From Riptortus pedestris (taxonomy: Eukaryota > Arthropoda > Insecta > Hemiptera > Alydidae), in assembly GCA_019009955.1 (NCBI GenBank), contig CM032232.1, forward strand, positions 57,062,001 through 57,126,000: 64,000 bases of DNA, read 5' to 3'. Below the pieces are notes generated by a model. That model saw only the letters and a list, made by a program, of their open reading frames with translations, ran no database searches and was not told the DNA's origin. Numbering within the stretch: position 1 is the stretch's first letter; each line of letters starts with the position of its first letter. Positions 1 to 30,842 of the stretch are shown here, piece by piece. The position numbers and the translations under genes are program-made.

Positions 1-280
1 CGTTTCAGCCAGCACTAAAGATCATATTCGTTATTGACAGAAATCGGACCAGGAATAGAGGTGGGCATATAGGGGGAGTGGATTTGAAAATTCAAAATAT
101 CTCTTTTATTATAGGTCGGATCGAAAAATGTTATAGAACCCATCTTGTTAAAATATTGATGCTCTCACATCTGTTTTTCTATGCATCGTTTCGTAACTCA
201 AATATTAAGCGAGTACTCCGTAGAAGTACTTCGTACTTCTTGTTTTTCAGTCCGAATTTCGAAGGAGCGTGACCCCAAAC
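1..280 (+). repeat. HINE-like element, old diverged fragment
   Basis: The sequence carries the family core in forward order: a 'gaaatcggaccagg' segment, a G-rich stretch, 'aattcaaaatatctc', and 'ggtcggatcgaaaaatgttatagaacc'. It lacks both terminal hairpins and is clearly more diverged than the copies at 14 kb. It belongs to an older subfamily with 'cgtaactcaaatatt' in the right half, also seen at 12.1, 27.2 and 32.4 kb. Confidence 0.6.
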
Positions 281-326
281 ACAAATAAATTTTTCATTTC
301 ATTTTCATTATTCACATAGATACATT

Positions 327-500
327 TAAGGGGTCAGCTTAGCTACGTGAATTAAGGCGTTGGTGTTAATCTCACATGGTAAGACTAGAGTGGAGGGTTC
401 TATTCCCGCCTGGCCAATAAACATCCACAGTCCCACCCTGGCTAGAAAAGTGTGGTCAATTAGCCGAAGTTGCTTGAAGTGAATGTTAATTAATAACAAT
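327..500 (+). repeat. tRNA-derived SINE (family S1)
   Basis: The head shows an A-box-like stretch (cttagctacgtgaatta) and a B-box-like 'gggttctattcccgcctgg', typical of an RNA polymerase III promoter derived from a tRNA. The body contains the family signature 'caccctggctagaaaag' and 'ttagccgaagttgc', and the tail is A/T-rich. Related copies lie at 640, 6,445, 11,736, 31,455 and 61,477. Confidence 0.7.
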
Positions 501-636
501 ATAACATTTGTATATAGCGCTCAGGATTGGAAGAGCTGAACGAGGAAACTCGGCATCATTGCCTGAAGGATGTCTATGCTACATCCCCATTTCCTTCTGT
601 CCCTACTGCAATTCAATGGTTACCATTTATACCAAT

Positions 637-800
637 TTAATAGCGGCGTCTTAAACCCCGCCTGGGCAGGAGTTTATTTAGTAACGGAGTTCACTAAATA
701 AAATCTTTAGTTCCACCCTGGTTAGAAAAGAGTGGTAACCGGTAGATTAGCCTTAGTTGCAAAAAAGTGGACATTAATAAATAATTTAAATTTAAAACCC
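637..800 (+). repeat. SINE S1, 5'-truncated copy
   Basis: Begins near the B-box region ('cccgcctgggcaggag') and runs through 'tttatttagtaacgga', 'ccaccctggttagaaaa' and 'agtggacattaataaata'. The A-box half is missing, as is common for LINE-mobilised SINEs. Confidence 0.65.
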
Positions 801-1014
801 GTAAAATACCGTAGAATGTAACGTTGCTATTGAACATTCTTTAATCAATGGGGTTCAGTATATGAGATAAATTGGAACCCCAACTCTCTTTAGTTCAACT
901 CATGATCATCAGTCCGGTAAAACTAAATTTATATATGTGTAGGTATATTGTATTGTATGTCACTTCAGCAGATTTATAGATAGATTTAAGTAATATTTCT
1001 GAGAAGTGCGTCGG

Positions 1015-1290
1015 TAGCCGTGAGGGTTAGAGCATGTATCTACATCTACCTAACGAGTGTATAGCAACAACCCCTAAGGATGACTAACGATTCTGGCTCC
1101 CTTACAAAGGCAGGCTGACACAAAATGAACTGACCTCAGATCCCACGGGTACAATGTGGCCCGTCAGTCTACCGGAGACAACTCATTCCAGGTCTTCCTT
1201 GGTTAATCGGGGCTTTACGTAGTCTTCATCACTGGCTCCTTAAAACTTTGATTACGAATCCCTCAAGTCTCGCTCGTCTGCGGTCCAGAT
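1015..1290 (+). repeat. tRNA-like SINE, second family (S2)
   Basis: An A-box-like 'ggtagccgtgagggtta' is followed by a body with 'gatgactaacgattctgg', 'ccggagacaactcattcc' and 'cttccttggttaatcg'. The same body occurs inverted at 28,145-28,370, so this is a dispersed family distinct from S1. Confidence 0.6.
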
Positions 1291-2680
1291 CTGAAAGGTC
1301 TATAATGCCGACCGAAAAGTAAATAAAGAAATATATATGTCGGAGGAAATAATATAAACGCCTGTACGTTTCAGCAATAGCTTCTCCTAGCAAATCCTAG
1401 ACATGCGTTCCTATTTCCAGCAGACCAAAAGTTGTGGTTCGTTCTTTAAACCAACTGTAAACTTCTAGTCAAAGTGATATATATTTGCAGACACACAAAT
1501 GTATATCGTTAAATAATATCTACAATTAAAATTAGACGACTTTATATTTGCACACATTCTATTTAAACATATTATGACTCCGTTTACCATATAATTGTAA
1601 ACGAAATGGATCAATCGAAATGTTATGAACCCATGTTCTGAGTACTTACAAAGTCCCCCTAAGTTCATCCGTTACTTTATATGTATCACACTTCATCCGG
1701 TGCCTCCTTAGGATCTTATATCTAAACACACTCCACTTCGCCCAGAAGGGAATATTGCTCAGAGGTTTATGTAGTGAGCGATCAACACGACTTATGACCC
1801 CATTAACTAAGTAGTACTATATATACATTGATGACCTTTATTTCAAATACACTATAGGTGCAAATTCGTATATATGTATGTATATAGAAATTTGACCAAT
1901 TTGTGTTTAAATCATCTAGCTGTTTCAAAATAAAAGGTTTATTACCTGAAGGGACATTTTCTTAAAACAGGACCAATGAATTGTAAAAAGTGCAAAACGT
2001 TCTGTGTGCATGATTTAGCATAGTGCCCGTATCCAAATGCGTGAGGTTTTCGAAATATTCTTTCAGGTCAAGGTTCACAGGTTTCCCTTGCGCTGAAGCA
2101 GGTAACTTGTTTTCTCCCGCTTTGATCTTACAATCGTCCGCCGCCCAAAGATAAATGGTCCTACCATTGTGATGCTGCGTGCAACCTTTTTTAAATCATT
2201 TTTGGACAAATATTCAGATATCCCTGTTATCCTCCGGAGTCTTTGTGACATAAAGTTTTAATTACTCTAGGAGAGTTTTTGCCATTCATCGAAAAAACTG
2301 TCACGAAAGTTGAAAAACAAACTCACTATATGTCACCTTAACTTGTCATTAAATTGCATTCATTTTTTCGACAAACTTATTTGGTGAGCTTATATCCGTA
2401 CTTATCATCGGGACTTTCACCATTATCAATATGAGCATGTAACATTAATTATTATAAAATTGGTCTATTTTATTTACAGAATTCGTTCGGTAATTAGAAT
2501 CAGTTCTAGTGCGTCAGCTTTGTATAATTGTTGCTTGTTATTTATTCCCAATCCGAACCTTGAAAGTGAGTTTTAGCTGTTGCTGGTGGCATGAAAAGCA
2601 ACTTTGAAGAGCAGTAAGTCGTTGTTTTTGGGCAAACATAATCTTCGCTTCAGTAGTTAAAAACAGTACAATCAAGCCAT

Positions 2681-2708
<28 letters not shown>

Positions 2709-2712
<4 letters not shown>

Positions 2713-2984
2713 CTGCAGGATGTTATTTAGCCGCTAGTTATAAATGGTGTAGTGGACAGTTGAGAATCTGCTACTGAAGTACTCAGTCAATCAGAAGGAA
2801 GACGAGTGTATTTCTTAAGGGGTTATTCCTTGAACTTCTAAGAATATTAGTTCCCACGATCAATTGCTCAATGACAAGCTCTGAAGAAGGATATCAGAGG
2901 TTGTTAGATTCTATAAACATAAAAAATACACTCATCTTCTGAATGACTGAGTACTTCTGTAGCCGATCCCATATATCCTGCGAG

Positions 2985-2990
<6 letters not shown>
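2709..2990. repeat. Fold-back element flanked by AT runs
   Basis: Arms at 2771-2816 and 2921-2962 are near-complementary (shared core gaagtactcagtca, gagtgtatttctt). Weaker outer arms share 'gcaggat'. An (AT)n run lies directly on each side (2683-2708 and 2988-3033). No open frame is present. This resembles a MITE or hairpin element inserted in, or flanked by, a microsatellite. Confidence 0.6.
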
Positions 2991-3037
<47 letters not shown>

Positions 3038-3145
3038 TATTCAGGATTGAAAGTTATATCCTGTGTAGGATCAATGAAAATTTGAAGATATTTTTCGAAA
3101 ATCGTGTCATGACTGCATCCTTTCTTAAGGGAAATTCGCTAAAAA
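2988..3145 (-). repeat. HINE-like left end with AT microsatellite, inverted
   Basis: An (AT)n tract (2988-3033) leads into 'aggatcaatgaaaatttgaa', 'ttttcgaaaatcgtgtcatga' and a decayed palindrome 'ttcttaagggaaattcgcta'. This matches the inverted left end of the family, with several substitutions. Confidence 0.55.
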
Positions 3146-3329
3146 GTGTAGAGTCCCATTATATGTCCAACCTAAATGCCCGATTCCTCTTAAGGGAAAT
3201 TGAACTAAAGCTTTACTAAATATCTATTTAACCTCTATGAAAATGTTGGAGTCAGACCTGAGTCGATCTATGACTGATTCATTCGTGAAGGAGCGGCCGT
3301 AGGTATCCTTGAAGGTGCTGCTCACAGAC

Positions 3330-3520
3330 TGGCCACTCTCCCCTACCCTTACATTAGAGAGGGGTACAGCATTTCTCCCTCTACTCCAAGCCTTTACCCC
3401 CGTACCGTGTTTTTCACCTTAGCACAGAGCACAGCGATTTGGAAAATAACAAAACAATCAAGTCCGTATTTCCTGTGGATTGTTTATAAAGCTAGCGCAC
3501 ACGTTAACGCGCCAGGATAA
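3330..3520. repeat. Dispersed repeat, copy A (unclassified)
   Basis: Aligns by eye with 4,410-4,590: shared 'accgtgtttttcacctta' / 'accctgtttgtcacatta', 'ggaaaataacaa' and 'aagctagcgcacac' / 'aagctaccgcacac'. No coding sequence or terminal structure is recognised. Confidence 0.45.
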
Positions 3521-3999
3521 CTTACTTATCTACTATCTACCTATGTTTGCCACCCAGAGTGGGGCATATATGAAGAGGTTGGTTGTAATTCATCAGAAGC
3601 CATGCATACTATTATGAAAATAAAATAAAGGCATAATAATTGTGACATGAAAAAAAAAGTCCTTCACACAGATTCCCCGCGTTCTAGTACACTACTAAAC
3701 TGCTGAAGACTAAAAATACGAAAAACTCACTTAATTATATATGTATTATGAATAAATGTTTAGAGGAACAGTTGTAGAACAACAATATTTTAACAAGATT
3801 GGTTCTATAAAACGTTTTCTCGGAACCCACATCTCCCCCTCTAAAACACCTGTTGTTAACATCTGAAATAACAGCCAAGTATCTTTCAGAACAGGTTATA
3901 ACGAAGAAAGAACTAAAAAATATATCAATGACGATTCTTAAAACATCCATAAAAATATTGAATTTTCATTTATACAAAATGAAGACTAATTTAAGCTGC

Positions 4000-4390
4000 T
4001 TCCTTAGGAGTATCTGACCAAAGAAAAATTAAGCCCGTCACGCAGGAGACCAAGCTGATTTCATTCAAACGAGTTAATGATAAAACAGTTAATGTTCATA
4101 TGATATTGGTGGGAGTGAGTGTTTACTGAATGCCGAAAACTAAACAATCCAAATATGTCAGTTAATATTCATGGTACAGAAAATATGTATAGAACAACAT
4201 TTATAGGACGTTAAGTGTGCAATAAGTAAGAAAGGTTCTATACAATTTTTCGATCCGATGTATAATAAGGGATTTCAGCCAATAACGAACTTAATCTTTA
4301 TTTTAAAATAAAACGCTTATATATTGAGTTTGGTAACGATCAAACAATAATTGCGACCGCTGGAGTGTTTACAGATATATATAAATAGAA
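4000..4390 (-). repeat. HINE-like element, inverted partial copy
   Basis: Starts with a decayed right end ('cccgtcacgcaggagacc') and continues through 'ggttctatacaatttttcg', 'gatccgatgtataata', 'gtttggtaacgatcaaaca' and 'attgcgaccgctggag' up to a short AT run. The poly-C/G core is deleted. Confidence 0.6.
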
Positions 4391-4409
4391 CACTTCCTAG
4401 GTAGGAGAT

Positions 4410-4590
4410 CAAGATTTGTCCCTCTTTTCCAGGTCTCTACCTCCATACCCTGTTTGTCACATTAGCACGGAGTTTACACTTTCTGCCTATTCTACAAATC
4501 CCCGCTTAGGAAAATAACAATACCATGAGATCCTCAGTTCCTGTCCGTTGTTTAGAAAGCTACCGCACACCTGAACACGTTTACTGCGGC
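4410..4590. repeat. Dispersed repeat, copy B (unclassified)
   Basis: Partner of the repeat at 3,330-3,520, same orientation. It directly follows the AT-side end of an inverted HINE-like copy. Confidence 0.45.
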
Positions 4591-4654
4591 GGAAGGTAGT
4601 TGCCCTCTCCCCGAAGGTGGTTTTCCTATTCCAGGCTATCTACAAGAGTATTTT

Positions 4655-4860
4655 AGCAGATTTCCTTTAAGGGAAATCAGTTACAAAGGTTTTTTTGTTA
4701 AACCAATATGCTAGTTGACACAGGAACATTGATTATATAAGTTTTTTTGATCCGAGCCAATTGTAAAAGAGATATTTAGAATTTTCAATATTCCCACTTC
4801 TAGCCCCCCCCCCTCCCTAAAGCAGTTTTCAGTCATTACCTAATATAATCTTCAGCTTCC
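4655..4860. repeat. HINE-like fragments
   Basis: A forward left palindrome end ('agcagatttcctttaaggg') near 4,660 is followed by an inverted core piece ('tttttttgatccgagcc', a poly-C run near 4,806). They look like two rearranged or deleted copies. Confidence 0.5.
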
Positions 4861-5484
4861 TTCTTTGAATATATCGAGTGTGATCAATTAAAAATCATGA
4901 TTATAACGTAAAATCATAAATGATGACGTCACACCGAAATATTTGCACATATCTCACACAGTAGAAGTTAAAAAAAAAACAATATTTGGTATTTAAATTT
5001 CAAATATTTAAGAGAAAAATCGTATTAAATAGCATTTATAAGAAATTAAATTTACTCAATGATTGTTTCTATTGAATTTTTTTATCAGACGTATAATATC
5101 GTATAATATAATATAATATATATACTCAAATACGGTGTGAAGAGTGTTGGGCATTGATAACCGTGAAGTTTTTTGCCCAAAATCTAACAAACAACAAACA
5201 TAATATCGGAGATATTTATAATTTTTTACGTCCCTTCCCCCCGCCCCATTTTCTTCAATTCGAAAATTGAGTGATGTAAATAGAAGTCACCTCCTTCAGG
5301 CGTAGAGCCTGTAGCAAGGCTAGAGCTTAAAGAAATTGACCACTGTTCTAAACAAATTTGTTTTGATGTTGCTGTCTCCTCAAATGTGAAGTCATAACTA
5401 GCTTATCCTTCAAGGATATAATTCCGTTGGAAAGGGTAGAGGAACCCAAGCATTCAAACGGAATTAGGAGTATTAGCTGTATTT

Positions 5485-5560
5485 TTAACAGATTTTCCTT
5501 AAGGGAAATCAGCTAATGAGGTTGTACTCATATCGCGATTTTCGAAAAAGGTTTCCTTAT
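5485..5560 (+). repeat. HINE-like left end only
   Basis: The palindromic end and following 'ctaatgaggttgtactcat' and 'gcgattttcgaaaaa' are present; the rest of the element is absent. Confidence 0.55.
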
Positions 5561-6379
5561 ACCTCCATGGAATTACAGGCGAGTTGTATCCTATTTTTTC
5601 TCGGAATGCTAGTACAGTTTGTTGATTATATTTTGACGGGAGATTAGATTTATTTAAACGAGACCGATAGTAAAATCGTCAATATTCTTTAAATTCCATT
5701 TCATTCTTCGCGTTTAACACAATAACACTACTTTAATTCGATGGCAATAAATTGATTACTTACTGCTTACATAAGTCCAATCTTTATATTTCGTCGGGAA
5801 ACCATTATTTTCTCAATTTTTCTACAAATAACAGATTTTATACGGAAATGCGTTTAATTGCTTCTTATTAAATCACGGATATTATAACTGAATCTTTGCC
5901 CATTTCCTGTTTATAAGTACGACATTTGTGCTTCGTGAAGGATGTGACGGGATATTTTTGTGCAAAATGCATCCAGTCTTTAGATATTCAAGGTATACGA
6001 TTTATACTACAGCCCGCCAACGGTGGGTAACACAGCTAGTAGAGAATTTTTGGCAAAATAGCATTATTAGTCTGTCGTTCCAGTATATGGGAAATCAGTT
6101 TAGGTTACGCGTCCCCTGCGTGACGGACTTTTGGGCAAGCCCATAACTAATGAAATAGTCTGTGTCCACTCAGGAACCGGGATTTCCAAATGTATTCGAG
6201 CCTACGCCTTAACACACATTTTACATATCACTATCCTTGTAATTTATAATGCCGACAACAAGGCCGCTTTTTAATTAGCTCTCGATACAATGTTGTCAGC
6301 CATTGTACTTCTAATAGGTAGAACATTATTGCCAAATCTTAATTTTCGTCCTCTATACCTTGTATGATTAAAACTATTT

Positions 6380-6720
6380 AGAGAGGGGGGTGGGGTTTAG
6401 AGGGGGAATTTCGGCAATTCAAAATATCTCCGTTATTATACGGAGTCCTAAAATCCCACCCTGGCTAGAAAAGGGTGGTAACCTGTAGATAACCCGTCCC
6501 AATTAGCCTAAGTTGCAAAAAGTGGACGTTAATAAATAATAATAATTATTATACGGAAAAATGTCCGTTATTTGTCGGATCGAAAAATTATAAAGAGTCA
6601 ATCTTATTGTATATTAATGCACTATACAAGTAGTTATATACCTATTTTCTCTATGTTGAATATGTAGCAAGATATTTACATATTTTAGTTTTCAGCCTTC
6701 ATTAAACTCCTCCTCATGTC
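6380..6720 (+). repeat. HINE-like core interrupted by a SINE
   Basis: The G-rich core and 'aattcaaaatatctccgtt' are followed by a SINE at 6,445-6,545. The element then resumes with 'gtcggatcgaaaaattata' and 'tcaatcttatt'. The interruption is bounded by a 12-bp duplication of element sequence. Confidence 0.7.
6445..6545 (+). repeat. 5'-truncated SINE S1 with 12-bp target duplication
   Basis: Only the 3' body remains ('cccaccctggctagaaaagg', 'aaaaagtggacgttaataaa'), ending in an (AAT)n tail. TTATTATACGGA is found at 6433-6444 and again at 6546-6557, a perfect target-site duplication. The host is a HINE-like copy, so the SINE is the younger insertion. Confidence 0.85.
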
Positions 6721-7252
6721 ATATTAAGCTTTTATTGTTGGAATTTTAATTTTCTACAACTATATTTTTTAGAGGTTAGAACCCTTAAGGGGAATCTACG
6801 AATGTTAGAACTATTTTAGTGCGGGGAGCTTATAAATCCTTCAATTTTCTATTTGTATTGTGTTTTATTTTGAAATGAACATCATATGCAAATTCATTCA
6901 CTCGAATTAGAAAGGGCAATAATGTCTTAGAAAGGTATTGTTTATTTTCTTATAATGCTGATAAATATGAATGTACCGATATCGATCGAGCAGGACCTAT
7001 ATCCTTATCAACAAACAGAAAGGTGATCATCATTAATTCGTCTGAACCTTTGTAGGATAGAGAAATTTTTATTCTAATTGGGGTATTGTGTGTGAGACAA
7101 TAGTCTATCTAAAAAGTGAAGGTGATGGATGATAAATAACCATTCATTCCAAATTGGGATAGAGCAGGGATTAGTTAGTATTTCACCAATCTATTTGTTG
7201 TACATAAATATTAATATTATTATTATATGAAATACAATTACATATACCATTA

Positions 7253-7760
7253 TCTTTATATATATAAATTTCTACTGTATGTGTGTATGTCACTGCACTC
7301 CTCCTAAACGGCTGGACCGATTTGAATGAATTTTTTTGTACGCGTTTGGGTGACGCCCAGGATGGTTTAGATTCACAAATCAGACTGGTAGATGGAGCAG
7401 GAGTGGGGGTCGTAAGGAAGGCCTAAAATTAAAAATAGCGATACTTCGTTACCTATTGGTTTTTCGGCAAATATGCACGGGATAAAAGTTGTTTATTTTG
7501 TTATTTAGAGTAACTTTTGTTATATTCACTTTTGTCGTATAACAAAGTATAAACGAGATATACTCTAAAAAATTAAAGTGGGAGCCAACAATTTTATTGG
7601 GCACTGATTGAACCGAACTTAACGAAATTCTATATGTAAATTAGCATTTATTCTTCCATGATTATGAGCTATATTAAATATTTAGGTTCGAACGGGAGTG
7701 GGGGTTATAAGGTAGGCCTGAATAAAAAATTCACGATATTACATTTACTTGTATGCCAAC
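7253..7760 (+). mobile_element. Helitron 5' part
   Basis: Begins A|TC (TCTTTATATATATAAATT) and is collinear with the 21,181-22,304 Helitron for about 500 bp: 'ggagtgggggtcgtaagg', 'aaattaaaaatagcgat', 'gttgtttattttgttattta', 'cgaacttaacgaaattc', 'ggttcgaacgggagtgggg'. Beyond ~7,760 the two diverge, and no CTRR end is seen here. Confidence 0.7.
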
Positions 7761-7764
7761 GACC

Positions 7765-8110
7765 TATATAAAGAACCAGCCAGCCGCGAGCGAGCCAGTT
7801 TTTATACTCATCTGTCTTGATGATTCACATCATAAGTACTGTGCGACTTAGTGCAGTGCGGTAAAGTGTTTTGTGAAGAACAGTGTTGTGCCGTGACTGT
7901 AAGTAACAGTTTAGTGCCATGTTTAAGACAATGCAGTGGCGTCTTTTTGTGAATTTCAGTGACCGTGAGTGAATTATTGGACTGTGACTCATTGAAGAAC
8001 AGTGACGCTATCAGTGCATACTGTGAGTAGCAATTAAGAACAATTAACCAAGTGTATTGTGCATTGTTAAATAAATTGTGCAGTGATAAAACTGTGAAAC
8101 TTCTGAGTGT
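7765..8110 (+). promoter_or_regulatory. Putative TATA promoter and GTG-rich leader beside Helitron
   Basis: TATATAAAG at 7765-7773 is followed about 35 bp on by an initiator-like 'actcatctg'. Then come roughly 300 bp of AGTG/GTG-rich sequence without an open frame ('gtgcagtgcggtaaagtg', 'ccgtgactgtaagtaaca'). It could be the promoter and untranslated leader of an element related to the adjacent Helitron. A link to BRF1 is not supported. Confidence 0.3.
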
Positions 8111-8468
8111 TTAATTTTGCAATCCAAAAGAACTCTTATTAGCAACGTTTATTACTGGTTTTGGTAATAAAAACGTAACAATATTGTTTAGGGGAAGCAA
8201 TCATTATTTTATGATTTTATTGGAATTCCATATCTTACCCGGGTCCCTGTTTTTGATCGTCCACAAATATTGTTTTTTCCCTGTCTTCTATTCCAGAAAG
8301 TACAGCTTAATATATTTTTTTTGTTCTAAATTTTTAGGAAGAAATCTAAGATTGGTTACATCTTCACCTCAAACATTTTCCGACATAGCCCTCGGGGTAT
8401 CTGTACCAAAAATCTTTCCATTGAAAGATGTCTAGGTTTGACCCTTCATGAGCTTTTTTACTATTTAC

Positions 8469-8473
<5 letters not shown>

Positions 8474-8527
<54 letters not shown>
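8474..8527. repeat. (AT)n microsatellite
   Basis: An uninterrupted AT dinucleotide tract of about 54 bp, ending some 50 bp before the acceptor of the first visible BRF1 exon. Confidence 0.95.
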
Positions 8528-8530
<3 letters not shown>

Positions 8531-8579
8531 TATTTGGAAGTAATAATTGAGTAAATAAATTAAAATATTTTTGTTTTAG

Positions 8580-27858
<19,279 letters not shown>

Positions 27859-27966
27859 TAATCATAAGTTTATTTTAATAATTCATATTTTAAGCTATAC
27901 CTTAGTTTAATGATTTAATTAATTATATGGTCTCAAAATATGTATAATTCTCAGATTTGGATACCC

Positions 27967-27972
27967 AATAAA
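27967..27972 (+). terminator. BRF1 polyadenylation signal
   Basis: AATAAA lies about 110 bp after the BRF1 stop codon, the first canonical signal downstream. Confidence 0.65.
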
Positions 27973-28144
27973 CTTGCAGCTGCTTATTTAGAATGTTGAA
28001 CTTCTTCAAAAATATGATTATCAAAAAGTAATATGGACATTAAATATGAGCTGAAGTAAAAGGGGAAGTATGGAACATGTAACCGACATTTGATGGGATA
28101 TTGGAATGATACTATCATTTCTTTTTTATTCGTGATAACAATTT

Positions 28145-28370
28145 TACATAGAGAATGTTCAACTCAATATGACCCCCATTAACCAAGGAGGACCTAAAAT
28201 GAGTTGTCTCCAGTAGACTGCCAAGCCTCATTATACCTATAGGTCAGTGGTCAGTTGACTCAGTGTTAGCTTGGCTGTGTACGGGATCTAAGAGATTCAT
28301 AATATTAGTCATCCTGAGGGGCTGTAGGACATAGCACCTTAACTCTAGCATGCTCTAATAGCGAACACAT
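28145..28370 (-). repeat. SINE S2, inverted
   Basis: 'ttaaccaaggaggacct', 'atgagttgtctccagtagac' and 'agtcatcctgaggggct' are the reverse complement of the 1,015-1,290 copy. Confidence 0.65.
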
Positions 28371-28374
28371 GAAC

Positions 28375-28480
28375 TAATATTCTCCCTTGGCAGGGATTGA
28401 ACCTGCACACATTTTTACCTTCTGATTACTGATGATAGAGGTAGGTGTGCCAACGCCTTAACTCACACGGACACCCCCCC
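28375..28480 (-). repeat. SINE head, inverted
   Basis: The reverse complement shows a tRNA-like head: 'cgtgtgagttaaggcgttgg' (A-box region) and 'gtgcaggttcaatccctgcc' (B box). It adjoins the inverted S2 body, so it may be part of the same or a second insertion. Confidence 0.55.
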
Positions 28481-29227
28481 CCCCATGAAAGTTTCACTAC
28501 AAAGACAAATTGTACTCTTCGAGGAAACTAAATAAAAGTATTTAAAAAATGTGAGTCCCTCTCTTTGAATCTGCTTATTTAATTAATTCTTACATTGATA
28601 ATGAAATCGATCAACTTAAATCTCACTTTTCATCTTAAAATGTTGGTTACAATGTTTTATTTCCTAGATGCTGAATCATAGGTTTCTTAAATAATCATTA
28701 ATGTGTACAAATTTTATTTTTATTTTAGGTGTTTTTTTTATTACTTTAAATTCTTAAATTTTCATTTTTTAAGAAAGAGTAAATGTAATTTGAGCAAAAG
28801 ACTGATAATAAAACCTGCCTGCTGATTTTTTACAGATTTTAAAATTATAATCTGAATATCAATGAAAATTCTATATACAATTTTACTAATATTAATTTGA
28901 GCTGTAATAGAAATACATAATTTTCTAGACATATTATTAAGGTGCATTATTACTGTTTTGTAAAAATGTGTAATATTCCTTGGAAGTTAAAAAGTCAGAA
29001 AGATTACTTACTATTAAATTTATTTTTTATTTTTATTATTATTTTAACTCCGTGCACAGCTTTTGTTAGTTAGTGAAATAGTAACTGAAACGTACTAGAA
29101 AGGTATAATACCCCATGAAGGGCCAAAGGCTGTCACATTGTGTTGTTAGTATTAATACTATGTTGTCATACTCAATCCAAGTTCCATAATTCATTCAAGT
29201 AGCTTCTCAATTGCTTTTTAATGCTGA

Positions 29228-29230
<3 letters not shown>

Positions 29231-29283
<53 letters not shown>
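29231..29283. repeat. (AT)n microsatellite
   Basis: About 53 bp of AT. Short complementary words flank it ('atgttgtcatact' near 29,160 and 'agtatgacaacat' near 29,382), hinting at a small inverted-repeat element. Confidence 0.9.
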
Positions 29284-29287
<4 letters not shown>

Positions 29288-30764
29288 GATAGAAGTCTAA
29301 CAACGAAACCCATCTATCTCAAGATGGATAAAAAAATCATTTCATTCCCAAAAGCCAATTTTGATTATCTTGAGTCCAGTATGACAACATTGAACGGAAC
29401 CATCTGGAGAGAAAGAGGGGAGGGAAAAAATTAATAATGAGCAGAGTGGCACATTTTTTTTAAAATGATGGCTAGTTTTGTTGCATGACTAATAATACCT
29501 CATCATGAATTCATATCAATGAGTTGTTAGTTTCACACATGCATCTGGACATCAACCAGTTAATAGACAGACTGGTTTTTGTTTGGACGTCTAGTTTGGC
29601 AGCAATACATACTTCATTTAAGTTACACCAAAAGGAGAGACCATAAGAATATGAATCATGACCAACAGTTAAATTCATTAAATATTCCTAGTAAATTCAG
29701 TGGTAATAGTATGTTCAACATCTAAATAATAATAGTACATAAGCATGAAATTCTGTTAGGACAGATTGTGACACAGCTTTTGTTGGAGGGGATAAGTCAC
29801 TCTTCCCTATGAAATTCCTTTATTTTTACTTCCTTGTACGAAGTATTGTAATTGTGAAATTTTTTTGTTTTCAGATTACAGCGGAATTATTTTTTTTAAT
29901 CCTCCCTGAACCCATTTAGGCTGTATGTATCTCGAATATCCCAAAAATGGCTAGCCTTAGAATGTCGAAATTTCATATTTATGATTGTTGTAACATTTAG
30001 TTTTGCACCCCTTTTGGTCAAAATCAACTAAGAGGAAGAGGTAGGTTTAGACGAGGGCAAAAGAAAAAAACAATTCTGTATATATAAAAGATACAAAAAA
30101 TTAATAGATACATTTTTTCTGTTTGTCACAGAATGGTCTAGATATTATATTCTATGGCATACTTTCAAATGAAATAATTTAAAGTGACATGCAACCAATC
30201 ATTTTAATTTATGAGGAGTAAAAGAGAGCCATGTAGTGACCAGATAAGATTTTCTTCAATATCACTCACCAACCCTCTTAGTTTATTTTGTATGGCTTTA
30301 AAAAAGTAACATAATGAGGTTGGAGGCATTGGTTTTTTTTACTCACCCTTAGATTAAATATTAAGTTTCTTTTATATGTTACAAATTAAAGAATTTGTGC
30401 TAATGGGAAGTATTTCAGAGAGATGCTGATTTATTTCTAGCCTGAAATTAGTATTTCGATTTCAAATTCTATAAACGATCTGATTTTTCAGGAACTACAG
30501 TAATCAGCTTATTGATGAATGCTTTAAAAAGAACTTAGAACTATAGTACTCATTACTAGCTGACATCTAATTTATTAATCTTTGGTTTGACAGCCTAAGA
30601 AAAGATCAGTGCCTCAGAGGCCACATTGTCAGCTTGACACATTCCCTACCATACCGTGATGGTGTTACAGACCAACGATTGATACTTCTCTATTCAAGAT
30701 GCTATACAATGCTAAGTGGACATAAGTCTAACCTTAAATCCGAACAAATAAATATAATTTAGTG

Positions 30765-30842
30765 CACAAAACTCAGGTTTGAATCTGAGGCTTGTAGTTC
30801 TGTTGACCAGACCTTTTACCCACTGGACTATCTCGTCTCCCA
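30765..30842 (-). repeat. tRNA-like sequence (SINE head or tRNA relic)
   Basis: Reverse complement contains 'gatagtccagtgggtaaa' (A box) and 'cagattcaaacctgag' (B box) at tRNA spacing. I cannot fold a convincing acceptor stem, so a functional tRNA is not called. Confidence 0.5.

Noticed and set aside
5928..6146. 72-codon plus-strand frame as a missing BRF1 upstream exon
   Set aside because: Shows none of the zinc-ribbon or cyclin-repeat signatures; part of it reads a HINE-like right end (cctgcgtgacggactttt).
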